A DNA stretch of 64,000 nt from Bacillus sp. FJAT-29790 (lineage in GTDB: Bacteria; Bacillota; Bacilli; Bacillales; Cytobacillaceae). The notes under the pieces are model-generated. The model was not told where the DNA came from and did not search any database. It saw nothing but the letters and a program-made list of their open reading frames with translations. Where the stretch lies: NCBI RefSeq assembly GCF_019039215.1, contig NZ_JAHNZZ010000001.1:1019658-1083657 (forward strand). Reading direction: 5' to 3'. Positions 8,690 through 17,690 of this stretch are shown piece after piece. Each line of letters opens with the position of its first letter. Within the stretch, counting starts at the first letter, position 1. The position numbers were made by a program, and so were the translations under genes.

Positions 8690-9034
8690 TTATATATCAG
8701 TCTCATTATCGCTCCCATTAAATTTATCTAACATAGTGATTGTATCAACAAGGTGATTATTAAAGATTTGGCGGGCGACTTGAAGCAATTCGATGATCAT
8801 CGGATCTCTTAGTGAATAGATGACGCGATTGCCATCCTTCGTTCCTGTTACGATGTTTTTCGCCCTTAATACGGTTAATTGCTGCGAGACAGCAGAGCCC
8901 TCACTTCCGACTAGCCCCTGAATTTCATTGACATTTTTATCACCTTCGGCTAATAGTTCCAGTATCCTGATTCTTAATGGGTGGGCAAGGGCTTTAAAGA
9001 AGTCAGCTTTAAATTGTTGTATTTCAGGGTTCAT
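8690..9034 (-). CDS. ArsR-family transcriptional regulator
   Basis: 114-residue winged-helix repressor: KALAHPLRIRILELLAEG, then the recognition helix region SAVSQQLTVLRAKNIVTGTKDGN and the wing RVIYSL. It has no Cys, so it does not use the classical arsenic or cadmium thiolate site; it may sense another metal, an anion or redox state. It lies 32 nt downstream of the SulP gene on the same strand, so it probably autoregulates the pair. Confidence 0.85.
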   Translation of the reverse strand: MNPEIQQFKADFFKALAHPLRIRILELLAEGDKNVNEIQGLVGSEGSAVSQQLTVLRAKNIVTGTKDGNRVIYSLRDPMIIELLQVARQIFNNHLVDTITMLDKFNGSDNETDI

Positions 9035-9066
9035 TTAATTTTACCTCTCTTTTAAAAAAACATTAA

Positions 9067-10827
9067 TTATGATGTCGATAATACTTTTTCTTTTTCTTCG
9101 ATGTGATCTAATGTACGCGATAGAGCTGCACATTCCTTAAATGCATAGTGTTTGCAACCAAGACATTTATCTTTATTTAAATAGTTAAGTGCATCAGTTA
9201 TAGCCTCTCCCGTATGCTCAAAGAAATGTTCTTCCCCAATAACGTCATATAAACCTGTTTTTTTCAAAACCTCTCTTGGCTGTGTATTTATTCCAGATAT
9301 AATAATGGTCCCTTGTTTTGAGAAATGCTCAACAATGCTAGAAAAAGACGATTCGCCAGTAGTATCCATAAAAGGAACTTTTCCCATTCTTAAAAGTAAA
9401 ACTTTAGGATGATAATGGATCGTTTTCATAATTGACTGCGAAAACGACGCGGCAGCCCCGAAGAATAAGGGACCTTCCACATTATAAATGCTGATTTGCG
9501 GACAGTCGCGATTTTTTGTAACAATTTGTGTTTGAATTTTTTTATTCTTATGCTCCGGGTTAGGCAAAGCCTTTGCTGTTACCATACTATCACTCATCCG
9601 TTTTGTAAATAATAAGACAGCTAATAATAGGCCGATTTCAACCGCAATTGTTAGATTTACAAGGATTGTCAATAAAAACGTAACGATTAGAACAATGGAA
9701 TCCCCTGTTTTTGTTTTTAACAAATGATAGAATACATGCCTTTCACTCATATTCCAAGCAACAACCATTAATATTGGTGCCATACTAGCTAATGGAATCA
9801 TTGATGCGTAAGGAGCAAAGAGGAGCAGGACTAACAATACAACGATTCCATGAATAATTCCGGAAAAGGGCGATACTGCCCCGTTTTTAATATTCGTAGC
9901 TGTTCTTGCGATAGCCCCTGTTGCAGGGATTCCGCCGAATAATGGAGTGACAATATTGGCGATTCCTTGGCCAACAAGTTCCTTGTTGCTATTATGTTTA
10001 CTATTCGTCATACCATCGGCAACGACAGCAGATAATAACGATTCGATGCTTCCAAGGACCGCAATCACGAAAGCTGGCCCAATTAATTGCTGAATTTTCC
10101 CGAAAGTGACCTCTGGAATTTTAAACTGAGGTAAAGTACTTGGGATATTTCCGAACGTCGTGCCAATTGTCGCGACTTCATTTGGATAGAAAAAGCTAGC
10201 TATTACAGTAGATACAAGTAAACCAACGAGAGGTCCGGGTATCTTCGGAAAAATCTTTGGTGTCAGAAGGATAATGGTCAGACATAATCCCGCTGTCAAA
10301 ACACTATAAAAATTAATTGTATGAAAATGAATTGCGATTTCTTTCATGTTTTGAAGGAAATATTCATGTTTCTCAACATTTTTAAGACCTAAAAAATTGG
10401 CAATTTGTCCTGTAAAAATAATCATCGCAATCCCAGCTGTAAATCCAATTGTCACTGGTTTCGGAATAAATTTTATCAAAGACCCAAGGCGGAAAATTCC
10501 CATTAATAATAGGATCACACCCGCTAAAAAACCGGCGATTAAAAGGTTTTCATATCCATGGGTCATTACTATACCAAATAAAATCGGAATGAATGCACCT
10601 GTTGGGCCGCCAATTTGAAATTTCGAACCGCCAAACAACGATATTAAAATTCCCGCAATAATGGTCGTGTAAATTCCGTATTCTGGCTTAACGCCTGATG
10701 CAATGGCAAACGCCATCCCAAGTGGAATTGCTATGACACCAACGACTAGACCAGATAAAAGATCCTTTTGAAAGCTTTGGAACGAGTATCCTAAATATCT
10801 TCCACTAAAAAGCGATTTACAGCTCAT
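9067..10827 (-). CDS. SulP-family inorganic anion transporter with STAS domain and a Cys-rich tail
   Basis: 586 residues: an N-terminal SulP membrane domain (about 15-390, 10-14 helices, with GLVVGVIAIPLGMAFAIASG) and a C-terminal STAS domain (about 430-545). The family carries sulfate, bicarbonate or other anions. A tail with CLGCKHYAFKEC (C-x2-C-x7-C) follows the STAS domain and could bind a metal or respond to redox. ATG 10827 is preceded by GAAGGG; the in-frame TTG at 10833 is too close to that site. The arsR gene follows in the same operon. Confidence 0.85.
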   Translation of the reverse strand: MSCKSLFSGRYLGYSFQSFQKDLLSGLVVGVIAIPLGMAFAIASGVKPEYGIYTTIIAGILISLFGGSKFQIGGPTGAFIPILFGIVMTHGYENLLIAGFLAGVILLLMGIFRLGSLIKFIPKPVTIGFTAGIAMIIFTGQIANFLGLKNVEKHEYFLQNMKEIAIHFHTINFYSVLTAGLCLTIILLTPKIFPKIPGPLVGLLVSTVIASFFYPNEVATIGTTFGNIPSTLPQFKIPEVTFGKIQQLIGPAFVIAVLGSIESLLSAVVADGMTNSKHNSNKELVGQGIANIVTPLFGGIPATGAIARTATNIKNGAVSPFSGIIHGIVVLLVLLLFAPYASMIPLASMAPILMVVAWNMSERHVFYHLLKTKTGDSIVLIVTFLLTILVNLTIAVEIGLLLAVLLFTKRMSDSMVTAKALPNPEHKNKKIQTQIVTKNRDCPQISIYNVEGPLFFGAAASFSQSIMKTIHYHPKVLLLRMGKVPFMDTTGESSFSSIVEHFSKQGTIIISGINTQPREVLKKTGLYDVIGEEHFFEHTGEAITDALNYLNKDKCLGCKHYAFKECAALSRTLDHIEEKEKVLSTS

Positions 10828-11046
10828 GACCAACCCTTCTTCTTTTTAATATTCATATTTTACTATATCTGATTATTTGAATATACTATAATACAAATCT
10901 ATATCGTTTTCAAACAAATGTCAAAAGAAAATTTTTGTGTGAAAACGATGGAGGAAAAAACTTTTTAATACGAGTAAAATGCATTGCGAATAGTCTAAAA
11001 GAAAAATAGAATAGAAAAGGAATACGACATAGAGAGAAGGATCACA

Positions 11047-11883
11047 ATGTGGATTGCTGCTGCATTAGTCACAACACTCAGCTTTGGGACGAATAATGCG
11101 ATTTTTAAATGGAGTACTGCAAAAGGGCTATCGAAGGTACATATTCAATTTTTCTTTTACTTAGTTGCGTTTTTATTAACATTTAGCTATGGAATTGCCA
11201 AAGGATTAGTTCAATTTAACATGCTGACGATTATTTTGGGATCGTTCATTGGGATATTAAATGCGAACGGGAATATTCAGATGTCGAAGGCTTTTGAAAA
11301 GGGACCTGCCAGTTTGACATCACCATTAATCGCGATAAATGCGATCTTTCCCATTCTAGGGGCGGGACTTATTTTTCATGAGCAAATTTCATCCATCCAG
11401 TGGACAGGCATTATTATTATGCTAGCGTCCGCGGTTTTAATTCAATATGGTCCAAATTCGAAGGGGAATATTCATTATTTACCATGGATATACCGGGTGC
11501 TGTTGGCCGTAATCTCGTTCGGCGGGCTCGGAGTATTAATGAAAACCTCCGCCCATTTGAATATTAATTCATTAAGTATTCTTATTTGTATGTATGGAGG
11601 TGGATCGCTTTATTTGGCTATTTGCAGCACTAAAATAAAGGAAAAGTGGCTCAAACAAGAGGTCAATATAGGAATGTTTACCGGCCTGATAAGCATCGTC
11701 GGCTACAGCAGTTATTTCTTTGCTTTAAATACCGGGATTGCCAGCATTGTTTTTCCTATTGTCAGCTTAAATTGTATAGTTGTAGTCCTTGTTGGCTATT
11801 GGCTATTTAAGGAAAGACTAAAATTCTATCAAGTAATTGGAGTCCTTACCGCGTTGGTCGGAGTAGTCTTTACAAAAATTTAA
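11047..11883 (+). CDS. EamA/DMT-family transporter
   Basis: 278 residues, ten predicted helices in two EamA halves; FGTNNAIFKWSTAKG near the start and GYWLFKERLKFYQVIG near the end are typical. ATG follows AGAGAAGGATCACA. Its substrate is unknown. It is unrelated in close sequence to the transporter at 2954 and forms a single-gene unit with its own terminator. Confidence 0.85.
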   Translation: MWIAAALVTTLSFGTNNAIFKWSTAKGLSKVHIQFFFYLVAFLLTFSYGIAKGLVQFNMLTIILGSFIGILNANGNIQMSKAFEKGPASLTSPLIAINAIFPILGAGLIFHEQISSIQWTGIIIMLASAVLIQYGPNSKGNIHYLPWIYRVLLAVISFGGLGVLMKTSAHLNINSLSILICMYGGGSLYLAICSTKIKEKWLKQEVNIGMFTGLISIVGYSSYFFALNTGIASIVFPIVSLNCIVVVLVGYWLFKERLKFYQVIGVLTALVGVVFTKI

Positions 11884-11888
11884 TAGTT

Positions 11889-11922
11889 TAAAAAACAGCT
11901 TCATTGTGAGGCTGTTTTTGTT
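11889..11922 (+). terminator. Terminator of the EamA gene
   Basis: AAAAACAGC and GCTGTTTTTG stem with an 11-nt loop. Confidence 0.75.
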
Positions 11923-12006
11923 TGTAGCGTATTTATTTAATACAATGACACTAGAACTGCAACACTGTATAGACAGCTAGAGCTTACAATTAGAGTTGTA
12001 AATCTT

Positions 12007-12150
12007 GCGAATAGATGATTCAAATTGCAAATAGAATTTCGGATCTCACGAATAGACAGTCAAAATATGCAAATAAAGTTCCGAATCTCGCGAATAGACA
12101 GTCAAAATATGCAAATAAAGTTCCGAATCTTGCGAATAGATGATCAAAAA
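12007..12150. repeat. Array of seven 21-bp repeats, left of the NERD gene
   Basis: GC(G/A)AATAGA-type cores start at 12007, 12027, 12048, 12069, 12090, 12111 and 12132, a period of 21 bp. Alternate units are more alike, so the higher-order unit is 42 bp. The same motif forms an array on the other side of the gene (13397-13523). No coding potential. Confidence 0.8.
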
Positions 12151-12391
12151 TAGTAAAAATCTGATTAAAGCTGCAAAAAGACAGCCGTTCCCTTTGAATA
12201 AAGATTTAGAAACTTATATCGCGAGGCGAAAAATTCAAAAAAAGTGCCCTATTTGAAATTAACGGTTTTTATTTGAGGTATGTTTATTAAATTCAAAAAT
12301 TATTAACTTTTTATTATTTCCTTGTCTAAAAAAGAAGGCAGAACAGCAACCAATCTAGAAATAGTAATAAAAATAGTAAGGAGTGATATTT

Positions 12392-13357
12392 TTGATTGTT
12401 AAGAAACGCGAAATGCCAGTAATAATTCAAATGCTTGAGGCCTTATTAAGGCGACTTCCAAAAAATCATCCTAAACGCGAGAAAATTATAGATGATTTAA
12501 TGAAAAGGATGGCAGGATACAATGGTGAGAAAAGGCTGGATTATTATTTAAGTTTTCTAGATGAAAAGGAATTTAAGATTTTTCAAGATCTCCGTTTAGC
12601 TAGCGGGAAGTACTATTTCCAAATAGATACGATATTGATCACAACTAAATTTGCACTGATTCTAGAATGTAAAAATTGGGCAGGAACGATTTATTTCGAC
12701 CAAACCTTCCATCAGGTGCTCCGTACAAACAATGAGAAAGAAGAAGGGTTCCAAGATCCACTTTCGCAAGCTGAGCACCAATGCCGGCAATTGAAAGGAT
12801 GGTTGAATGCCCACGGTTTTCCCCCAGTCCCTATCGAATATGCAGTTGTAATCAGCCACTCTTCGACGATTATTAAAACCTCACCGGGCCAATCCCAAAT
12901 ATTTAATAAAGTCTGCCACGCCCACCGTCTGTTAAATAAAATCGATTCGTTAGAAAAATTTTATCAAGCTGATTACCTGAATGTAAAGGAGATCGGAAAA
13001 ATTAGCCGTACTTTTTTAAAAAAGCATGTACCTCTCGAAATTAATATTCTCAAGAAATATGACATTGAACCTACAGAAATTCTCTCCGGTGTCCCATGTC
13101 CCAAATGTTCCGACCTTCCAATGATATACGAGTGGGGAAAATGGCATTGCTCCTCATGCAAAATATCTTCAGCTACTGCCCACATTCAGGCGGTTCATGA
13201 TTACTTTCTCCTGATCAAGCCTAAAATAACAAACTCTGACTTTCGTTCATTTTTACAAATATCTTCCATTCACTCTGCAGCAAGACTTCTTTCTTCCATG
13301 AAGCTCCCATACACGGGTAATAAAAGATATAGGGTGTATGAGAAACCACAAGTATAG
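12392..13357 (+). CDS. NERD-domain protein with C-terminal zinc ribbon
   Basis: 321 residues. The central NERD (nuclease-related) domain spans about 40-160, with the acidic FQIDTILIT and the ECKNW motif that together form a D...E-x-K site of the restriction-endonuclease fold. A zinc ribbon (CPKCSD...CSSCK) lies near residues 235-260. NERD proteins are predicted DNA-processing enzymes of unclear role. TTG 12392 lies 8 nt from AAGGAG; the GTG at 12383 overlaps that site. The gene is bracketed by 21-bp repeat arrays on both sides, which is unusual and may mark it as an acquired cassette. Confidence 0.85.
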   Translation: MIVKKREMPVIIQMLEALLRRLPKNHPKREKIIDDLMKRMAGYNGEKRLDYYLSFLDEKEFKIFQDLRLASGKYYFQIDTILITTKFALILECKNWAGTIYFDQTFHQVLRTNNEKEEGFQDPLSQAEHQCRQLKGWLNAHGFPPVPIEYAVVISHSSTIIKTSPGQSQIFNKVCHAHRLLNKIDSLEKFYQADYLNVKEIGKISRTFLKKHVPLEINILKKYDIEPTEILSGVPCPKCSDLPMIYEWGKWHCSSCKISSATAHIQAVHDYFLLIKPKITNSDFRSFLQISSIHSAARLLSSMKLPYTGNKRYRVYEKPQV

Positions 13358-13396
13358 CAGGGAAAATACTCTATTTACTCTGTAATTGTGATCATT

Positions 13397-13523
13397 ACAA
13401 ATAGATGGTTGAAACTTGCTAATAGAAGTCTAAATTTCGCGAATAGAGGTCTAAAACTTGCAAATAGATGGCCGAACATTGCAAATTGGCGGGTAAAGCA
13501 TAGCAAATAATGGTCAATATTCG
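13397..13523. repeat. Array of six 21-bp repeats, right of the NERD gene
   Basis: AATAGA-type cores start at 13397, 13418, 13439, 13460, 13481 and 13503. The units are more degenerate than those at 12007 but share GC(A/G)AATAGA and the 21-bp phase. Confidence 0.75.
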
Positions 13524-13553
13524 AAAAAAAGGTGGATTGCAAGCCACCTTTTT
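13524..13553 (-). terminator. Terminator of trhA
   Basis: AAAAAAAGGTGG and CCACCTTTTT stem with an 8-nt loop; usable from both directions. Confidence 0.8.
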
Positions 13554-14199
13554 AGATCACATATAAAAACACGCACAGGAAATGAGCCAAGCTCCCGAAC
13601 ATAATAAAGATATGGAAAATTTCGTGGAAACCAAGATGCTTAAATTCTAGAAATTTCGGTTTAATCGCGTAAATGACCCCGCCGATTGTGTAAAAGATAC
13701 CGCCTAGCATTAAGAGAAACAGGCCTGTAGAGCTCAATGTGTCTGAGAGGGGTGAGAGTGCAAAGACGATGATCCAGCCCATCGCAATATAAAGGGCTGT
13801 GGAAAGCCAGCGTGGGCAGTTGAACCAGATCATTTTGAACAAAATGCCAGAAACTGCAACAACGGTAACAATAGCAAATAACATCCATCCCGTCGCCCCA
13901 TTCAAGCTAATTAAACAGAAAGGTGTATAAGAGCCGGCAATTAGGACAAAAATCATCGAATGGTCAAGCCTTCTTAAAAAAGCGATGACCTGAGCCTTGG
14001 CAATAACCATATGGTATGTCGCGGAAGCAGAATAAAGTAGAATCATGCTGACTCCAAAGATAATGACAGCCGTGATAGCAAGTGCGGATGATGTGGTGAT
14101 CGATGCCTTAATGACCATAGCAAGCAGTCCAACAAAGGACAGGATCGCTCCAGCCAGGTGGGTGAGGCCGTTAATCGGCTCGCGAATATAAGATGTCAT
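13552..14199 (-). CDS. trhA: Hemolysin III/TrhA family membrane protein (PAQR superfamily)
   Basis: 215 residues with seven predicted helices. Conserved metal-site residues of the PAQR/CREST superfamily are present: SATYH in helix 2, LDHS, and the C-terminal HEIFH. Members are thought to be integral membrane hydrolases or to affect membrane fluidity; the hemolysin name is historical. ATG follows TTAGGGGGATTACCT. A perfect 18-bp inverted repeat lies just upstream (14214-14252), and a DUF1836 gene is divergently transcribed from the same 142-bp interval. Confidence 0.88.
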   Translation of the reverse strand: MTSYIREPINGLTHLAGAILSFVGLLAMVIKASITTSSALAITAVIIFGVSMILLYSASATYHMVIAKAQVIAFLRRLDHSMIFVLIAGSYTPFCLISLNGATGWMLFAIVTVVAVSGILFKMIWFNCPRWLSTALYIAMGWIIVFALSPLSDTLSSTGLFLLMLGGIFYTIGGVIYAIKPKFLEFKHLGFHEIFHIFIMFGSLAHFLCVFLYVI

Positions 14200-14213
14200 A
14201 GGTAATCCCCCTA

Positions 14214-14252
14214 ATATGATTATATGTAGTTACTATAACTACATATAATCAT
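14214..14252. promoter_or_regulatory. Perfect 18-bp inverted repeat between trhA and the DUF1836 gene
   Basis: TATGATTATATGTAGTTA, CTA, then TAACTACATATAATCATA. The 39-bp palindrome ends only 15 bp from the trhA start, so it could be a repressor operator or a hairpin in the trhA leader. Confidence 0.75.
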
Positions 14253-14341
14253 ATACCTATTACGATAAGTAGTCAATGTTTACATAACATCATTTTTCAA
14301 GTAAAATTAAAGTAACTAATATGAAGTAAGAGGTTTCATAA

Positions 14342-14920
14342 ATGGAAAATTTCAATCAAATTATCGAAAAGCTTGGCCTAGAAAGCCAAATTACATTAGA
14401 GGAGATCCCACAAATTGATTTGTATATGGATCAGGTTATTCAGTTGTTCGAAAATAAATTCAGTAGCTCTAGACGGAATGAAGACGAAAAAATCCTAACA
14501 AAGACGATGATAAATAATTACGCAAAAGGAAAGTTATTTATCCCTATTAAAAATAAAAAATATTCAAAAGAACATCTAATCTTAATCAGCTTAATTTATC
14601 AATTAAAAGGGGCGCTCTCTATTAGTGATATTAAGGAAACGCTATCAACAGTAAACGAAAAAATTACTGACGATGACTTTGAGCTAGAGCGTTTTTATAA
14701 TAGTTTCCTTCATATTGCCAGTAAAAACGTTACAAGTTTTAAAGCGGATGTAGAATCAAAGGCGATAGCCGTGAAAAATGAAGTGGAAAAGCTTGAAGAT
14801 TGGAATTCGAAGGATCTTGAAAACATTCTCATGATTTCTTCACTCGTAAACATGAGTAATTTTTATAAAAGAGCGGCGGAAAAACTTGTCGATGAGATCG
14901 TAAAAGAACAAAAAAATTAA
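14342..14920 (+). CDS. DUF1836 domain protein
   Basis: 192 residues. IPQIDLYMDQVIQLF and KILTKTMINNYAKGKLF, then KKYSKEHLILISLIYQLKG, are hallmark stretches of DUF1836. The middle resembles a MerR-like DNA-binding helix pair, so it is plausibly a regulator, perhaps of trhA. It is divergent from trhA across the palindrome. ATG with a moderate AGAGG site. No ligand domain is evident. Confidence 0.8.
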   Translation: MENFNQIIEKLGLESQITLEEIPQIDLYMDQVIQLFENKFSSSRRNEDEKILTKTMINNYAKGKLFIPIKNKKYSKEHLILISLIYQLKGALSISDIKETLSTVNEKITDDDFELERFYNSFLHIASKNVTSFKADVESKAIAVKNEVEKLEDWNSKDLENILMISSLVNMSNFYKRAAEKLVDEIVKEQKN

Positions 14921-14945
14921 GAAACGCCACAAAGGGCGTTTCTAT
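14921..14945 (+). terminator. Terminator of the DUF1836 gene
   Basis: GAAACGCC and GGCGTTTC stem with ACAAAG loop, directly after the stop codon. Confidence 0.75.
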
Positions 14946-15000
14946 TAATAGTAGCAAATTTTTTCGGGTTCTCGCTCTATTAAAAATTGATTTGCCAAGG

Positions 15001-16032
15001 TCAAATCTTGCCTGTCATAATTCCCGCAACAATCTCAAATGAGCGAAGGCGATCGTTATGATCGAAAATTTGTGCATTGACCATGATTTCATCTGCCTTT
15101 GTTTCATTTAAGAATGCTTGCAATTTTTCTTTGACGCGTTCTGGCCCGCCAATGATGGAGGAACCGAGCTGTTTGTGGAGAATCGCTTTTTCATAATCGC
15201 TCCAAAGTTCATCCATATTATCGACAGGCGGGTTAAGCTGACCAGGCGTGTTTCGAATCAGATTCAAGAACTGCTGCTGCATAGAGGTGGCAAGCCTTTT
15301 TGCTTTTTCATCACTGTCCGCTGCAATCACATTCGTACCAACCATTGCATATGGTTCATCAAGCACACTGGAAGGGCGAAAGCTTCGGCGATATAAGTCG
15401 AGTGCAGGTATTGTATTTTCAGGCGAAAAATGGCTCGCAAAGGCAAATGGAAGCCCGAGCTGACCCGCCAGTTGCGCACTGAAACCGCTTGAGCCGAGCA
15501 ACCAGATCGGAATGTTTAAACCTTCACCCGGAACAGCCCGGACGTGCATTGGTTCTGTTGTTCTTGATGGATCGAAATAGGTACGCAATTCATCGAGTTG
15601 CTGGGGAAAATCATGCCCATCACTTCGCCGATCACGCCTTAATGCGCTTGCAGTAAGCTGATCCGTACCTGGAGCCCGTCCAAGCCCAAGGTCAATTCGA
15701 CCAGGAAAAAGAGATTCAAGTGTGCCAAATTGCTCAGCAATTACAAGTGGTGCATGATTCGGGAGCATGATCCCGCCGGAACCAACTCGAATCGTCCTAG
15801 TCCCTGCAGCCACATGACCGATTACGACCGAAGTTGCTGAGCTGGCAATACCTTGCATATTATGATGCTCAGCAAGCCAGTAGCGATGATAACCCCAATT
15901 CTCGGTATGGCGAGCAAGATCTAACGTATTTTGCAGCGAATCAGCTGCAGTTCCGCCGACAACAATCGGGGATAGATCCAATACAGAAAAGCGAATATCG
16001 CTTAGCGATTTATGTAAAGCCTGATTAGGCAT
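15001..16032 (-). CDS. Luciferase-like (LLM class) flavin-dependent monooxygenase, YvbT-like
   Basis: 343 residues with the bacterial luciferase TIM-barrel pattern: [43 protein letters not shown]-type stretch and [14 protein letters not shown]. It should use reduced FMN to oxidise a small organic substrate, identity unknown. I place the start at ATG 16032 with GAAAGAGGAT upstream. The open frame runs 71 codons further, but only through a tandem DNA repeat (16079-16250) whose translation is repetitive, so that extension is not real protein. Confidence 0.87.
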   Translation of the reverse strand: MPNQALHKSLSDIRFSVLDLSPIVVGGTAADSLQNTLDLARHTENWGYHRYWLAEHHNMQGIASSATSVVIGHVAAGTRTIRVGSGGIMLPNHAPLVIAEQFGTLESLFPGRIDLGLGRAPGTDQLTASALRRDRRSDGHDFPQQLDELRTYFDPSRTTEPMHVRAVPGEGLNIPIWLLGSSGFSAQLAGQLGLPFAFASHFSPENTIPALDLYRRSFRPSSVLDEPYAMVGTNVIAADSDEKAKRLATSMQQQFLNLIRNTPGQLNPPVDNMDELWSDYEKAILHKQLGSSIIGGPERVKEKLQAFLNETKADEIMVNAQIFDHNDRLRSFEIVAGIMTGKI

Positions 16033-16078
16033 TGAAATCATCCTCTTTCTAAATCTTTTTTTTTGGCTCTTTGAATAT

Positions 16079-16250
16079 GAAAACGGGCACGCATAGCTCT
16101 TATAAGTTCCCGAAAAATGGTCTTTTGACCGAAAACGGGCATAAATAGCCCTTATTAGTTCCCGAAAGATGGCTTTTTGACCGAAAACGGGCACAAATAG
16201 CTTTATAAGTTCCTGTAAAAAGGTTTTTTGACCGAAAACAGGCACGCATA
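16079..16250. repeat. Tandem 52-bp repeat upstream of the LLM gene
   Basis: Three full units start at 16079, 16131 and 16183 and a partial one at 16234, each beginning GAAAACGGGC (or GAAAACAGGC). Units contain CGGG and CCCG arms that can pair and end in TTTTGACC. The array lies 47 bp before the LLM start codon, in its 5' region. Confidence 0.85.
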
Positions 16251-16436
16251 GTTTTTTTGCATTCGCATGCTCTAAAGATGTTCGATTTTAGACTTTAAAC
16301 TGAATAGGAAGTCAATAAAAAATAAAGGCTGGAAAACAGCAATTAATAAACACAAATTATAAAACTAGTGCAGATAGTTTACCCTATAGTATCAATAATG
16401 TATTGGCTGACATAATGAAACGACTTGATCAAAAAT

Positions 16437-16478
16437 AAAGGCTGGCAAAAACCAAATGGGTTTTGCCAGCCTTTTATT
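16437..16478 (-). terminator. Terminator of uppP
   Basis: AAAGGCTGGCAAAA and TTTTGCCAGCCTTTT stem around CCAAATGGG-type loop. A partial copy of its first arm occurs at 16317-16336. Confidence 0.85.
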
Positions 16479-16479
16479 G

Positions 16480-17316
16480 TTAAAAGTATACGATATAAAT
16501 GATCAATGCCAAAAAGATTCGGTAAATGGCAAATGGGATGAGTTTTATTTTATTAATCAGTTTTAGAAAAAAGCGGATTGAAAGCAAGGCAAAAATAAAT
16601 GCGCTAATAAAGCCGGCAATGAAAAATGGCAAGGCTTCTGGCGTGATGTATTGCCAGTTTTTCAATAATGATAGAAAGCTTGCACCCGCCATGATCGGAA
16701 CGGCCATAATGAACGTGAAATCAGCTGCAGCACGGTGACTTAGTCCAAGCAAAACGCCTCCAGAGATAGTTGAGCCTGATCGTGAGAAGCCAGGCCATAG
16801 AGCAAAGCATTGCATAAGCCCAATCGAAAAGGCCTGTTTATATGTGATTTGATCAACTGTCTGGATTTTTGTGTTTTTTCCTCCAAATAGATCAGCAAGG
16901 ATCATAAAAATAGCTCCGATCACTAATCCAATTAATACAGTTTGAGTTGAGAATAAATACTCATCAATATAATCATTAAATAGCACGCCAAGTACACCAG
17001 CTGGGACTAATCCAACAATCACATGTGTTAACTTTAATCGACTGCCATGGGAATCGGCAGACTTTTTTCGACCGCCCAGTCCTAACATTTCAATAAAGCG
17101 ATCTTTAAAGATAAACACAGCAGCTAAAATCGACCCTAACTGAATCACGACTTTAAAAGTATTGGCTGTATACTTTGAAAATATCTCCTCTGAATGAAGC
17201 CACATATCATCTACAATAATCATATGACCTGTTGATGATACAGGGGCAAATTCCGTCAACCCCTCCACAATTCCTAAAATAATTGCTTTTACAATCGTTA
17301 ATAAATCTAATTCCAT
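16480..17316 (-). CDS. uppP: Undecaprenyl-diphosphatase (UppP/BacA)
   Basis: 278-residue integral membrane enzyme that recycles the C55 lipid carrier of peptidoglycan and teichoic acid synthesis. Both family signatures are present: EGLTEFAPVSSTGH (about 18-31) and PGFSRSGST (about 174-182), holding the catalytic Glu, Ser and Arg. Eight hydrophobic segments. It also confers bacitracin tolerance in other Bacilli. The gene is monocistronic and divergent from nirK. Confidence 0.95.
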   Translation of the reverse strand: MELDLLTIVKAIILGIVEGLTEFAPVSSTGHMIIVDDMWLHSEEIFSKYTANTFKVVIQLGSILAAVFIFKDRFIEMLGLGGRKKSADSHGSRLKLTHVIVGLVPAGVLGVLFNDYIDEYLFSTQTVLIGLVIGAIFMILADLFGGKNTKIQTVDQITYKQAFSIGLMQCFALWPGFSRSGSTISGGVLLGLSHRAAADFTFIMAVPIMAGASFLSLLKNWQYITPEALPFFIAGFISAFIFALLSIRFFLKLINKIKLIPFAIYRIFLALIIYIVYF

Positions 17317-17606
17317 TTGTTTATTTTCTCCTTTTAATACAAGTTTGATTGTGAAGTATAGTTCATCCGTAATTCAAAAAGCAGACAAATTTTTATCCTA
17401 TCATTGACGCCAAAAAAATTAGTGATTGCTAGAGTTGGCTTTTGAAAAGATAAGTACTTCACACACATTGAGTATACTTGAAACGGTAAAAAAAGTGATA
17501 AGATTTCTAAAGTTTAAATGTAAAATTTACGAGAACTTAACAATCTCCCAGAACTAATTAATGAAAAAACACGAGTTCACAGACTCTTCACAATTCCGTG
17601 TCGTCT

Positions 17607-17650
17607 TGTGAGGTATATCACCCAAACGATGACCTTAAATGAAATATTAT
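17607..17650 (+). promoter_or_regulatory. FNR-dependent promoter of nirK
   Basis: TGTGAGGTATATCACC (17607-17622) matches the FNR box TGTGANNTANNTCACA at all but the last base. TATTAT (17645-17650) is a -10 that would start transcription near 17656. The box centre would then be at -41.5, the classical position of FNR-activated promoters. Confidence 0.75.
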
Positions 17651-17690
17651 TAAATTAAGAAATAAAGCAAATAAAGAGGAGTGAAACAAT

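Noticed and set aside
12007-13523. CRISPR array
   Set aside because: The 21-bp units have no separate spacers, are degenerate and no cas gene is near.
15001-16245. 414-residue version of the LLM monooxygenase
   Set aside because: The extra 71 residues come from a 52-bp tandem repeat; a good ribosome site and the family start point place the true start at 16032.
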